Part shown: piece by piece, positions 10,835 to 21,598 of the stretch
How the letters are laid out: each line of letters starts with the position of its first letter
How positions within the stretch are numbered: position 1 is the stretch's first letter
Origin: Stomorhina lunata
Taxonomy: Eukaryota; Arthropoda; Insecta; Diptera; Rhiniidae
Assembly: GCA_933228675.1 (NCBI GenBank)
Contig: OW121744.1
Span: 23,710,640 to 23,774,639, forward strand
DNA length: 64,000 nucleotides
Direction: 5' to 3'
Translations under genes and position numbers: made by a program
The notes under the pieces: generated by a model
What the model was told of the DNA's origin: nothing
The model's database searches: none
Seen by the model: the letters and a program-made list of their open reading frames with translations, nothing else

Positions 10835-12535
10835 CAAACTTCTTTTCTATAGAAATGTATAAGAAAGTTAAACTTTTCTATAGAAAAGTTTAAGAAAGTT
10901 AAACTTTTCTATAGAAAAGTTTAAGAAAGTTAAACTTTTCTATAGAAAAGTTCAAGAAAGTTATACTTTTCTATAGAAAAGTTCAAGAAAGTTAAACTTT
11001 TCTATAGAATAGTTCAAGAAAGTTAAACTTTTCTGGTGAAAAGTTCAAGAAAGTTTAACTTTTCTATAGATTACTTCAAGAAAGTTAAACTTTTCTATAA
11101 AAAAGTTCAAGAAAGTTAAACTTTTCCATAGAGAAGTTCACTTTCTTGAACTTTTCTATAGAAAAGCTTAAGAAAGTTAAACTTTCTACAGAAAAGTTAA
11201 CGAAAGTTAAACTTTTCTAAAGAAAAGTTAACGAAAGTTAAACTTTTCTAAAGAAAAGTTAACGAAAGTTAAACTTTTCTAAAGAAAAGTTAACGAAAGT
11301 TAAACTTTTCTATAGAAAAGTTAACGAAAGTTAAACTTTTCTATAGAAAAGTTAACGAAAGTTAAACTTTTCTATAGAAAAGTTATCGAAATTTAAACTT
11401 TTCTATAGAAAAGTTATCGAAAGTTAAACTTTTCTATAGAATAGTTCAAGAAAGTTAAACTTTTCTATAGAAGAGTTCAAGAAAGTTAAACTTTTCTATA
11501 TAAAAGTTCAAGAAAGTTAAACTTTTCTATAGCAAAGTTCAAGAAAGTTAAACTTTTCTATAGGAAAGTTAATGAAAGTTGAACTCTTCTATAGAAAAGT
11601 TAACGAAAGTTAAACTTTTCTATAGAAAAGTTAACGAAAGTTAAACTTTTCTATAGAAAAGTTAACAAAAGTTAAACTTTTCTATAGAAAAGTTAACGAA
11701 AGTTAAACTTTTCTATAGAAAGATAACGAAAGTTAAACTTTTCTATAGAAAAGTTAACGAAAGTTAAACTTTTCTATAGAAAAGTTAACGAAAGTTAAGT
11801 TTTTCTATAGAAAACTTGACGAAAGTTAAGTTTTTCTATAGAAAACTTGACGAAAGTTAAGTTTTTTTATAGAAAAGTTGACGAAAGTTAAGTTTTTCTA
11901 TAAAAAACTTGACGAAAGTTTAGTTTTTCTATAGAAAACTTGACGAAAGTTAAGTTTTTCAATAGAAAACTTGAAGAAAACTCAAGTTTTTCTATAGAAA
12001 ACTTGACGAAAGTCAAGTTTTTCTTTAGAAAACTTGACGAAAGTTAAGTTTTTCTAAAGAAAACTTGACGAAAGTTAAGTTTTTCAATAGAAAACTTGAC
12101 GAAAGTTAAGTTTTTCAATAGAAAACGTGACGAAAGTTAAGTTATTCTAAAGAAAACTTGACGAAAGTTAAGTTTTTCTTTAGAAAAACTTAACGAAAGT
12201 TAAGTTTTTCTATAGAAAACTTGACGAAAGTTAAGTTTTTCTTTAGAAAACTTGACGAAAGTTAAGTTTTTCTTTAGAAAACTTAACGAAAGTTAAGTTT
12301 TTCTCTAGAAAACTTGACGAAAGTTAAGTTTTTCTTTAGAAAACTTGGCGAAAGTTAAGTTTTTCTACAGAAAACTTGACGAAAGTTAGATTTTTCCATA
12401 GAAAACTTGACGAAAGTTAAGTTTTTCTTTAAAAAAACTTGACGAAAGTTAAGTTTTTCTTTAGAAAACTTGAGGTAAGTTAAGTTTTTCTTTAGAAAAC
12501 TTGACGGAAGTTAAGTTTTTTTTTTTACAAACCTT
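10835..12535 (-). repeat. 31-bp minisatellite array (CGAAAGTTAA type), two homogenised halves
   Basis: About 55 copies of a 31-bp monomer. From 10835 to about 11790 the unit is CTTTTCTATAGAAAAG plus TTAACGAAAGTTAAA, where the first copies read TTCAAGAAAG or TTTAAGAAAG instead. From about 11790 to 12535 it becomes TTTTTCTATAGAAAAC plus TTGACGAAAGTTAAG. The switch is sharp, indicating two separately homogenised sub-arrays. In the first half AACTTTTCTATAGAAAAGTT is a perfect 20-bp palindrome. The second half is the reverse complement of the CGTCAAG array at 7.4-8.4 kb. Confidence 0.95.
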
Positions 12536-12539
12536 GATA

Positions 12540-12922
12540 GGAAAGTTAACTCGAATTTTGTCCGATAGTGTAATCTTCAAAAGTTCAATAGTAGTTATAA
12601 AGAAATAGAAAACAAATGGCGTAATGATTTCTTTTATGGTTTTGCAAAAAATATTCAAAATCATTAAAATCTCACAATATGTTTTGTTATTGTGTGAAAA
12701 AGTTTATTGAACTTTTATTTTTTGGTAGAGAGACTTTATTATAATTTTGTTATTTACAGCATAAAATATTAGCAACAAAAAATAGCAGCAGCAGCGGCAG
12801 TCAGCAACAACCGCAAAAAATTAAACTTCAGCTGGTGAATACTAATGAACATTTTTTTCCAAATACTTACTCAAAAAAATACAAATACAAATATCAAAAA
12901 ATATATAGTTAAAACTATAATA
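12540..12922. other. Spacer with CAG-type microsatellite
   Basis: Low-copy AT-rich sequence holding a short interrupted CAG/CAA repeat at about 12784-12820 (AGCAGCAGCAGCGGCAGTCA). There is no open frame around it beyond chance length, so I do not call it coding. Confidence 0.5.
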
Positions 12923-13069
12923 CAGTCAAATCCGGCTATGATGAATTTGTAAATGTAAAAAGTTTTAAAACTTAAAATTTTTAGTAAAAATTTTTATTTT
13001 TTCATTATAAGAGAAATTTGTATCCAATTTTCATTCCCCTCCCGATTTCGTCATATACCGGTTCTCCTG
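12923..13069. mobile_element. Pogo-like miniature inverted-repeat element (147 bp)
   Basis: The segment begins CAGTCAAATCCGG and ends CCGGTTCTCCTG. The first 23 bases and the reverse complement of the last 23 agree at about 14 positions, most strongly at the outermost CAG and the inner TATGA-GAA. It is flanked on both sides by TA (12921-12922 and 13070-13071). Terminal CAG..CTG with a TA duplication is characteristic of pogo/Tigger-type elements of the Tc1/mariner superfamily. The interior is too short to code. The termini have decayed, so the assignment is moderate. Confidence 0.5.
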
Positions 13070-13071
13070 TA

Positions 13072-14650
13072 ATAATGTATTAAATATTTTTCATTCACAC
13101 GTAAATTTCGTATCTAAAAAGAGACTATCACAGACATGTAGATTGGCTGCATGGACGGACGGACGAATTAACCATTCGTATTGTATTGGCATTAAAAATT
13201 AGCAAAAAATTGAAATTATAAAAAATAGACTTAGCAAAAATTAACTAACTCATCGCTAAATAAAATATAAAATTATTTAATATTATAACTAAACATCTCT
13301 TCTCCTCCAAACGGATCTTTGGCTATTTGGCATTAGATTTGATTTATATTTTATAAATTTATTTTTAATAATCTGAGATTTAAAGGAAAGTTTTAAAAAT
13401 ATATCGATGAATATATAATTTTTGGCAAATATGTTAATATTATGCTTAATTATTAGTTTATGTTTATTTGTTTTTTTTTTTGCAAAATTTCTAAATTAAT
13501 TTTAAACCATTTGTCATGAACAAAGGGGTCATTTCGAAACCAGCCATGGGTCAATTAAAAAAATTAGCATTTTTAATTGGTGATTCTTTTATAATTTACT
13601 CTACATCCATTCACATACCGGATTTTAAAAGAAAATATCAAGGAAAGTATAATTCGAATCATCTGGAGTCACTATCTATTTTTAATAATTTTTATGTTCT
13701 AAAAAAAAAAAAATATTTAAAATTTTAATTTGAGCTATTATCCGAATTAATCTAGAATCCTATCGGTATTTGAAATCAAGAATTTGTAATAATTACCGGT
13801 AAGTTATCTTTTTATTACCGTTATCGTTATTGACCCATTCGTTACCGTTTCTCAAAGCTAAAGTCTTTAGTTCAAATGCTACCGATATTTGAAATCAAGA
13901 AAGGTTACATTTAGCCCTAAGTTGCTGTTTTAGTATAACTATCGTTACGACTATCATAGCCGTTTCCGTTACTTTTAAAAATACCGTAAGCCAAAAAATC
14001 TTTCAAATTCTTAACGTTTTTCGGAAAATTTCAAGTTTTTACTTAAAAATATCCAAACTGGAAATTTTGAAATGAAACCAATCCGATGCAAATAATCAAT
14101 TAAAGGGATATCAGACAGAAAATAAACATTTGTAATGGCCGCCATTATTTCGGAAAAACTGGATCTCAATCGTTGCAATGGTCAATTTTTAATAGTACGA
14201 ATAAATAAGAACCGAACAGTTCATTTTCCAGACAAGAGCCTTTTTGATTACTCAAAACAATTCAAGAATGTTTTATGTGAATACTTCCTTCCTTTTCCGT
14301 TGATTTTTTTCTTTATATTAACGTTGAAGGTCTTTCAAAGACAACACCTGAACACAATAAATAATTAACCCTCTTAGTACCTTAAAGAGCTTTAAAGGTA
14401 GGTAGAATATCAATACAAACAAAATATTTGAAAATTTTAGATTTTCATTTGAACTTTTAGAAAGGTTTTTGTCTTAACTAGAAAAAATTATTAAGGTCCT
14501 AACTTTGAATATTATTTTACCAAACTCTGGTGTCTGAAATTGTATATTTTTAAAACTATTCCTCTAGAATCCAAGCTTTATTTGAAAACGAAACCTTAAA
14601 AAAATAAGAGGAGTTATGAAAAATTTGTGAAATCTTGCAATAACCGGCAA
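13072..14650. other. AT-rich spacer, no gene seen
   Basis: Contains a GGACGGACGGACG-like tract near 13152-13164, a cluster of TTACCG/GTTACCG words at about 13795-13985, and a repeated phrase ATTTGAAATCAAGAA (about 13768 and 13879), indicating an old local duplication of roughly 110 bp. Short open frames at 13516-13728 and 14135-14368 show no recognisable domain and sit in repeat-like sequence, so I do not call them genes. Confidence 0.5.
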
Positions 14651-14654
14651 TAAA

Positions 14655-14721
14655 GGTAGTTCTAAAGGGGTTAGGAAAAGAAAATCTTAAAACTCAGAGT
14701 ATGTCTGTGTTTTGATATGAA
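14655..14721 (+). repeat. Array-flanking direct repeat, left copy
   Basis: About 67 bp that recur at 17216-17284, immediately on the other side of the 30-bp array. The shared core is TAAAGGGGTTAGGAAAAGAA, followed by a conserved ATGTCTGTGTTTTGATAT. A third related scrap lies inside the array near 15605-15650, where CTAACTTTGATTATTAATTT matches the pre-array sequence near 14498. The array therefore seems to have expanded within a duplicated host sequence. Confidence 0.8.
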
Positions 14722-17165
14722 TGCTTTAGAATGTTTGATAGAAAATTTGTTTATTAAATTTTTTTTTTTTTCATCAAAACTTTGTCTATAGAAAATTTTT
14801 TTGTCAAAAATTTTTCTATAGGAAATTTTTTTAATCAAAAATTTTTAATAGAAAAAGTTTCTTTTATCAAAAATTTTTCTACAGAATTTTTTTTTTGTCA
14901 AAAATTTTTCTATAGAAATTTTTTTTATAAAATTTTTCTATAGAAAATTTTTTTATAAAATTTTTCTATAGAAAATTTTTTTATCAAAAATTTTTCTATA
15001 GAAAATTTTTTTATCAAAAATTTTTCTATAGACAATTTTTTTATCAAAAATTTTTCTATAGAAAATTTTTTTATCAAAAATTTTTCTATAGAAAATTTTT
15101 TTATCAAAAATTTTTCTATAGAAAATTTTCTTATCAAAAATTTTTCTATTTTTCTATAGAAAATTTTTCAACAAAAATTTTTCAACAGAAAATTTTTCAT
15201 CAAAAATTTTTCTATAGAAAATTTTTCATCAAAAATTTTTCTTTAGAAAATTTTTCTATAGAATTTTTTTTTGTCAAAAATTTTTCTATAGAAAATTTGT
15301 TTATCAAATTTTCTATAGAAATTTTTTTTTATCAAAAATTTTTCTATAAAATTTTTTTTTGTCAAAAATTGTTAAATTTTTCTATAGATAATTTTTGTTT
15401 CAGAAATTTTTCTGTAGCAAATTTTTTTACTAAAAATTTTTCTATAGAAAATTTTTTTATCAAAAATTTTTCTATAGAAAATTTTTTTATCAAAAATTTT
15501 TCTATATAAACATTTTTTTTTATAGAAAATATTTTTTTTTATAGAAAATATTTTTTTTTATAGAAAATATTTTTATCAACATTTTTTCTATAGAAATTTT
15601 TTTTCTATTGAAAATTTCTAACTTTGATTATTAATTTACCGAACTCCGTATCAAAAATTTTTCTATAGAAAATCTTTTTATCAAAAATTGTTTATAGAAA
15701 GTTTTTTTATCAAAAATTTTTCTATGAAAAATTGTTAATCAAAAATTTTTCTATAAAAAATTTCAAAAATTTTTCTACAGAAAATTTTTTTGTTAAAAAT
15801 TTTTGACAACAAAATTGACAAACAGACAAAAATTTTCTATAGAAAATTTTTTTATAAAAAATTTTTCTATAGAAATTTCTTTTATCAAAACTTTTTCTAT
15901 AGACAATTTTTTTTATCAAAAATTTTTTTATAGAAAATTTTTCATCAAAAATTTTTCTATAGAAAATTTTTCATCAAAAATTTTTCTATAGAAAATTTTT
16001 CATCAAAAATTTTTCTATAGAAAAAGTTTTTTTATCAAAAATTTTTCTATAGAAAAAGTTTTTTTATCAAAAATTTTTTTATAGAATTTTTTTTTGTTTT
16101 TCATTAAAAATTTTTCTATAGAAAATTTTCATCAAAAATTTTTCTATAGAAAATTTTTCATCAAAAATTTTTCTATAGAAAATTTTTCATCAAAAATTTT
16201 TCTATAGAAAATTTTTAATCAAAAATTTTTCTATAGAAAATTTTTAATCAAAAATTTTTCTATAGAAAATTTTTCATCAAAAATTTTTCTATAGAAAAAG
16301 TTTTTTTTATCAAAAATTTTTCTATAGAAAAAGTTTTTTTATCAAAAATTTTTTTATAGAATTTTTTTTTGTCAAAAATTTTTCTATAGAAAATTTTCTT
16401 ATCAAAAATTTTTCTATAGAAAATTTTCTTATCAAAAATTTTTCTATAGAAAATTTTCTTATCAAAAATTTTTCTATAGAAAATTTTTTTTATCAAAACT
16501 TTTTCTATAGAAAATTTTTTTCATCAAAAATTTTTCTATAGAAAATTTTTCATCAAAAATTTTTCTATAGAAAATTTTTCATCAAAAATTTTTCTATAGA
16601 AAATTTTTCATCAAAAATTTTTCTATAGAAAATTTTTCATCAAAAATTTTTCTATAGAAAATTTTTCATCAAAAATTTTTCTATAGAAAATTTTTCATCA
16701 AAAATTTTTCTATAGAAAATTTTTGTATCAAAAATTTTTCTATAGCAAATTTTTTTCATCAAAACTTTTTCTATAGAAAAAGTTTTTTTATCAAAAATTT
16801 TTCTACAAAATTTTGTTTTGTCAAAAATTTTTTTATAGAAAATTTTCTTATCAAAAATTTTTCTATAGAAAATTTTTTTATCAAAAATTTTTCTATAGAA
16901 AATTTTCTTATCAACAATTTTTCTATAAAAAATTTTTTTACCAAAAATTTTTTATAGCAAATTTTTTTATCAACAATTTTTCTATACAAAATTTTTCATC
17001 AAAAATGTTTCTATAGAAAATTTTTTTATCAAAAATTTTTCTATTTTTCTATAGAAATTTTTTTTATCAAAAATTTTTCTATTTTTCTATAGAAAATTTA
17101 TTTATCAAAAAATTTTTTTATCAAAAAATTTTCTATAGAAAATTTTTTTTATCAAAAATTTACGA
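14722..17165 (+). repeat. 30-bp A/T minisatellite array (ATCAAA/CTATAG type)
   Basis: Roughly 80 monomers of the same family and orientation as 5.2-6.5 kb, with sub-variants homogenised in blocks: TTTTCATCAAAAA (about 16130-16720), TTTTCTTATCAAA (about 16380-16480) and AAAAAGTTTTTTTATC doublets at about 16018-16080 and again at 16285-16345. The doublets and the following ATAGAATTTTTTTTT are displaced by about 275 bp, indicating an internal segmental duplication. Apparent 60 to 78-residue frames are repeat artefacts. Confidence 0.95.
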
Positions 17166-17215
17166 AATCTTTCCTATAGACAATTATGGGCAAAAAAGGG
17201 TTAAATATTTCTTAA

Positions 17216-17284
17216 GGTGGTCGTAAAGGGGTTAGGAAAAGAAACTCTCAAAACCACGAGCATGTCTGTGTTTTGATATAAATA
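17216..17284 (+). repeat. Array-flanking direct repeat, right copy
   Basis: Partner of 14655-14721 (see there). The two copies agree at most positions, differing for example in AAAATCTTAAAACTCAGAGT versus AAACTCTCAAAACCACGAGC. Confidence 0.8.
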
Positions 17285-18483
17285 TGTCTAAAGAAGCAAC
17301 ACCAAACAACTAAGCTACCATGTGAACATGAGAATAAACTCCAAGTTTAAAAGTTTTCTGAGAAAATATTACTTCTAGTCTTTTTCTTATTTTGTGCAAA
17401 TTCAAGCTAAAAAGGCAAAAAGAAATACATAAAAAAAAATTTACTCACAGATCCATAAAAGACGAAAATGATGACAAAAACTTCGAGAATAATATAAAAG
17501 CCATAAAAAAACACTAAAAAGAAAATTTCTGCTATAATATGTAGGTTTTCCTAACCAAGTCTTTGTCTGTCTGTCCATCCGTCCGTCCGTCTATCCATCC
17601 GTCTGTCTGCTGGTTGGAGTGAACGATGAGGAGGAGATCTTGAATTTTCTTTGGAACAGAACTTGTTCTATATGGTTGGTTAATGACCTAAACAACGGTG
17701 TTATGGAATTATTTGGAAGATGTTGTTAAAGAAATGTTGCAAGACAAGAATCGTTTATGGGTGGTTGTATCGTATGTTGTGATTTTAGTTGTTGGAATGT
17801 CTTGTAGCAAGTTGCGTCTACATACGAATCTTTTGTATTTTTATTACAATTTTATTTTTTTTTTTTTTAGTTTCTTTTCATTGCAATTCACCCACTTTTT
17901 TGTGTGTGTTTTCATACTTTGAAATATTTTATTTTTTGTTTATATTTTTATTTGGTTTGTAATTCTATTTGACTTTTATGTTTTTTTTTTTTGTGTTTCT
18001 TTGGAAAAATTTAACTTTTACTTTTTTTTAATTTTTTCATGTGTTTTTTTTTACATTTTTGTGTTTTACGCATTACACTGGAGAACAGAAAGAATATTTT
18101 TTATTGACAAATTTCTTATTGTGGTGTTTTGAATCTATAAATGGTATTCATTTTTGCGAGAAGTCTTTAGTTTTCAAGATATGAATGTGAAAAATTTTAG
18201 ATTTTTTCAAAATGTTCGTCGTTCGAAAAGAAGTTTATAAATTGTCAGTAGATGGCTCGAAAACGTTATAACTCTGGTAATCTGAGTAACACCAGCCTAT
18301 AATTTAGCTAAAAGAAAGATAACCATTTAAGCTTTATTTGATAGAAGAAATTTAAAAAATCGGAATATTTTGTAAAAAGTTATTTATGTTTAAGAATTAT
18401 TAAAAAAATCATTTTAATAAATCTTATTATAATAATTAAATTTATTATTCAATTATGAAATCTAAATGAAAAAATCAATTTTT
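17285..18483. other. AT/T-rich spacer with pyrimidine microsatellite
   Basis: Contains a TCTG/TCCG-type tract at about 17566-17612 (GTCCATCCGTCCGTCCGTCT within it). There is a T-rich stretch 17838-18060 and low-copy sequence up to the retrotransposon junction. An open frame at 17698-17922 runs from moderately complex sequence into the T-rich tract. It has no recognisable domain and I do not call it a gene. Confidence 0.5.
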
Positions 18484-19437
18484 TGAGATTTATCTCGTTT
18501 GTAGATAAGCTTCTCACCTATAGAGTCATCTGCTCAACCATGGGCACGGCTACAATCTATAAAGTAGCTTGTCGCGGTACTCCACAAGGGGGTGTTCTAT
18601 CAACTCTTCTATGGAACCTTGCCATTAAAAAACTACTCACTGAATTAGATTCTCTGAGATTTAACACCATCGCATACGTGGACGATGTTGCTATAGCAGT
18701 GTCAGGGAAATTCCTTAGCACACTGTCACAACGTCTCGAATCAGCTCTTGACATACTTTATCGATAGAGCGTCTCCAATGGCCTTGGAATCAATCCAACT
18801 AAAACGGAACTTGTACTTTTGTCGCGTAAATACAAAATACCCAGCTTTAACCTTCCTAAATTAAATAAGGTTGAACTTATGCTCACTGACCATGCCAAAT
18901 ATCTGGGGGTCATTTTGGACTCTAAACTGTCCAGGAGCCTGAACACCCAATCCAGGGTGTCTAAAGCGTCTATTGCACTCTATTCATGCAGAGGGGCCAT
19001 TGGCAAAACCTGGGGTCTTACTCCCATCAACACTGCCTGGCTCTTCGACATGGTAGTTAAGCCTATATTAATGTATGGTGCGCTAGTCTGGTGGCCAGCA
19101 CTCACCAAGGCTGACCATAGGGACTATTTTTACAAAATTTTAAGATCTTCCGCTCTAATGATTACCGGTGCCTTAAGAACTACTCCATCTAAGGCGCTCT
19201 TCACTATGCTCAACTGGCTCCTGGTCGAACTAATGGCAATGCAAATTGCTCTTAACTCGGCTGTACGTCTGAGCACAATTGGAACCTGGTCCCACTCAAA
19301 AACCGGACATTCCACTATCCTGGACAAAATTACAAATATCCCTGACCATATTGATTACTGCATATTCACTGCTATCTTCGACAAATCTTTCACTGTGACA
19401 ATCTCTGGAGAACCCCCATCTTCAGATGACGGCTGTC
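18484..19437 (+). pseudogene. Reverse transcriptase C-terminal half of the LINE (broken)
   Basis: Reads FVDKLLTYRVI.., then GTPQGGVLS (RT motif with conserved PQG), LLWNLAIKKLL, then the catalytic YVDD, followed after an in-frame TAG at 18765-18767 by GLGINPTKTELVLLSRK, HAKYLGVILD and the thumb/connection region (KPILMYGALVWWPALTK, ITGALRTTPSKALFTML). The last block is typical of insect I-group LINE polyproteins. Both halves lie in the same frame, so the only lesion here is the nonsense codon. Upstream palm/finger motifs are missing through 5' truncation. The enzyme would have copied element RNA at the nicked target site. Confidence 0.93.
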
Positions 19438-19805
19438 TGGAGGTTTACACTGATGGATCGAAGTCAAAGTTAGGCGTAGGGGGGGGGGCTTCTTCATCCC
19501 ACTTCTAGGGAAGGAAATTTGTTTAGGCTCCCTGATCAATGTAGTGTCTTACAATCCGAGATATTGGCTATTCACAAAGCAGTCAAATGGTTGAGATACC
19601 ACAGAGTATACGACAGGGATATTCGTTTCTGTATTGACAGTCAGGCTGCAATAAAATCCCTATCTAATGTCAATACGACATCTGTTCTTACCCGCGAATG
19701 CCGGGCATCTCTTAACGAGATGGCGAGACTCTTCTGGGTACCCGGGCACAACAACATACCTGGTAACTCCACCGCGGACAAACTTGCTAAATCCGGTGCT
19801 CTCCT
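19438..19805 (+). pseudogene. RNase H domain of the LINE (frameshifted)
   Basis: Starts with VYTDGSK (first catalytic Asp codon 19452-19454). A run of ten G at about 19479-19488 is followed by loss of frame and a TAG at 19506-19508. A second shift near 19520 restores the frame that reads FRLPDQCSVLQSEILAIHKA (catalytic Glu at 19558-19560), FCIDSQAAI (Asp at 19636-19638) and WVPGHNN...NSTADKLAK (last Asp at 19777-19779). All four D-E-D-D positions are still visible. The spacing between ECRASLNEMAR and LFWVPGH is several residues shorter than usual, suggesting a small in-frame deletion. Confidence 0.9.
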
Positions 19806-20262
19806 GCGTCAGGACAACATCGACAAATTTATGGGCTTACCGCTATCCGCCTGCAAATCATTAATTAGGCAATTACTTTTCGCGTCAGCGCAGAGCGAGT
19901 GGTCTTCAGAAACCACTTGCTCCATATCTAGGCAAACATGGCCCACCTACAACACTCAACGTTCAAACATCTTGGTAACTTTACCCCGTCACAGACTCCG
20001 CAACCTTATTTCAACCCTAACAGGTCATTGCGTTTTTGGCATACATGCCAGAAGACTTAATCTTCAATTTTATGACTACTGTCGTAGTTGTCATAGAAGA
20101 GAAGGAGACAGTGACTCATCTTCTATGTCACTGTCCCGCCCTCTCGACTTCAAGGGCTCTCAATCTGGGGGCACCCTTTCTGCATGATTTATCAGATCTA
20201 GCGAGTATTAACATTCGTAAAATCGACTCATTTATCAGGGCTACAGGATGGCTTTATTAGCC
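19806..20262 (+). pseudogene. C-terminal Cys/His domain of the LINE polyprotein (frameshifted)
   Basis: Continues from the RNase H with an LPLSACKSLIRQ..W segment, then LTGHCVFGIHARRLNL and DYCRSC. A frameshift near 20090 moves the remainder to another frame, which reads EETVTHLLCHCPAL-like sequence and FIRATGWL before a stop at 20258-20260. The C-x2-C followed by H-x3-C is the C-terminal zinc-knuckle-like motif common in R1/I/LOA-type proteins. The 3' untranslated part (20263-20381) is short and GC-richer than the flank. Confidence 0.85.
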
Positions 20263-20384
20263 TGGAGTAATTATTTTTGTTCTTTTCATCCAGTCTATCC
20301 CTTGCAGGTAACACAAAGGGACCGCTTTTTAGGACCCAAGTGACGCTGACCTATATCGGCTGCCTGCCTAACCTAACCTACATG

Positions 20385-20904
20385 TTTCTTAACAAGTTTT
20401 TTTATATCTCTAAAATAATATTATCACTTTTTTGGCTAAAAACGACAAACAAGTTATTTTCATTGAAAATTTTAACCTAAATACATATAATTTTTGATCG
20501 GCTAAAGATTTATACATTCCTTATATATAAAATAAAGCAAACTTCGGAAAAATCAGGAAAAAATTAGATCTGATATTAACAAAACTCTAGGCCTAACTAA
20601 AAAGTTGAAAACTTTTTTTCGAAGTCGAATATCTCCTAAACTATAGAAGATAAGCCATACATGTAGCGATGTTTTTTGTAGATATCAGCAGATTTCGTAC
20701 ATATAAAAATATTTTATATCGGATCGAAAATGTGACTTCTAAATCGTTTAAAATTTTCGACAAATCCGAGGTGCCCCACTTTGAGGACATTTGAGCTCCC
20801 CTCCTGATAAGTCTACAGACTCCAAATTCTTAATTTAATCTCGAATACTCCTCCTTAATAGCCGTGTGTTAATTCAAAAGTTCTTGAATTCTTTCGCTAA
20901 TAAA
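20385..20904. other. AT-rich spacer, no gene seen
   Basis: Right flank of the LINE. It contains a phrase resembling the long satellites (GAATATCTCCTAAACTATAG near 20627), but no tandem structure and no gene. Confidence 0.5.
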
Positions 20905-21240
20905 CTTTTTTTTTTTCCCAACCCACTGTGCGACACGACTTGTTTAGGCAGAAGTCAATTGTCAGTTTTATATGCCGCTTTCGACATATAACTAAAGACT
21001 CTATAATATTAAGATGTTGCACTTTCATACATTGATGGTCCTCTCGATAAGTCCCATAAATCGGAAACAGCTTATGGAGACGATTATCTAATGAGAGAAA
21101 GCTAAGGCACACACACGTGTTCTTTAAATGAGTTTTGTTTGTGCGTTTATGTGCTTATCATTGTTTTTTAACCACTTTTTCATTTCACTTTTGACAGAAA
21201 ATAAATGTATGAAGTGGAATATCTTCATATTAGAGAGTCT
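20905..21240 (+). repeat. Dispersed repeat family B, copy 1
   Basis: Shares an extended alignment with the tandem pair at 48.04-49.03 kb, including AGACTCTATAATATTAAGAT, a TTGCACTTTCATACATTGAT block, CGATTATCTAATGAGAGAAA and CTTTTGACAGAAAATAAATG. It has diverged by substitutions and by a roughly 50-bp insertion after the CACACACGTG word. Coding capacity is discussed and rejected elsewhere. Nature unknown. Confidence 0.8.
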
Positions 21241-21597
21241 TTGGTACAACTGACTATTATCATTTCAACAAGTAGGCGATGATTTTGTTAAGACTTTAAA
21301 TAATGACCGATTGTCAACAAAATTAAATTGTTTCGTAAATTTTAGAGACAATATCTCGAGATTCAAGAATATTTATGAAATTTCCGGCTGCGGATCTAGT
21401 ATGAAATATATATATAATTTCCCGACAACATTCCAATTGGAACAAGGGGAACTTCTCTCAGACAAAAAGATGCATCCGATTCTATTTTCAGACTCATTGA
21501 AAGGGACCTACGTTTTAACTCCGGGTCCGAATGGCAAATGCATTAGTTTGAGAAGTTTAGTTATGAGGTGAACCGGTTTTTTTTTATTTTTTCAAGT
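21241..21597 (+). repeat. Probable family A-related fragment
   Basis: ATTTCCGGCTGCGGATCTAG near 21378 parallels the phrase in the family A fragment at about 26087, so much of this stretch is probably an old, rearranged family A copy. A short open frame (21311-21571) overlaps it and is most likely incidental. Confidence 0.4.
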
Positions 21598-21598
21598 G

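Larger units (their letters stand above)
18484..20381 (+). mobile_element. 5'-truncated, decayed non-LTR retrotransposon (I group, R1/LOA-like)
   Basis: The element preserves, in order, the second half of a reverse transcriptase (GTPQGGVLS at about 18576, catalytic YVDD at 18675-18686), an RNase H domain, a C-terminal Cys/His motif and a short 3' tail ending in TAACCTAACCTA at about 20368-20381. The 5' part (endonuclease, ORF1, first half of the RT) is absent. The left junction at about 18480 passes directly into AT-rich flank, as expected from aborted target-primed reverse transcription. RNase H downstream of RT places it in the I group of LINEs; R1 and LOA clades are the likely neighbours, but I cannot decide between them. 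At least one nonsense mutation and three frameshifts show it is dead. It is the GC-richest long segment of the window and clearly foreign to its surroundings. Confidence 0.93.

Noticed and set aside
12784..12820. CAG repeat as part of a poly-Gln exon
   Set aside because: Short, interrupted, and closed by stops nearby in all frames I checked.
17698..17922. Frame with MLWNYLEDVVKEMLQDKN start
   Set aside because: The N-terminal part looks protein-like, but the frame runs into a T-rich tract, and I see no domain or second copy. Possible but unsupported exon.
20368..20381. TAACCTAACC as telomeric repeat
   Set aside because: Only two to three units, located at the 3' end of the LINE, where such tails are part of the element.
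21311..21571. 86-residue frame (SRFKNIYEISGCGSSMKY...)
   Set aside because: Overlaps a phrase shared with family A (ATTTCCGGCTG) and shows no recognisable domain.
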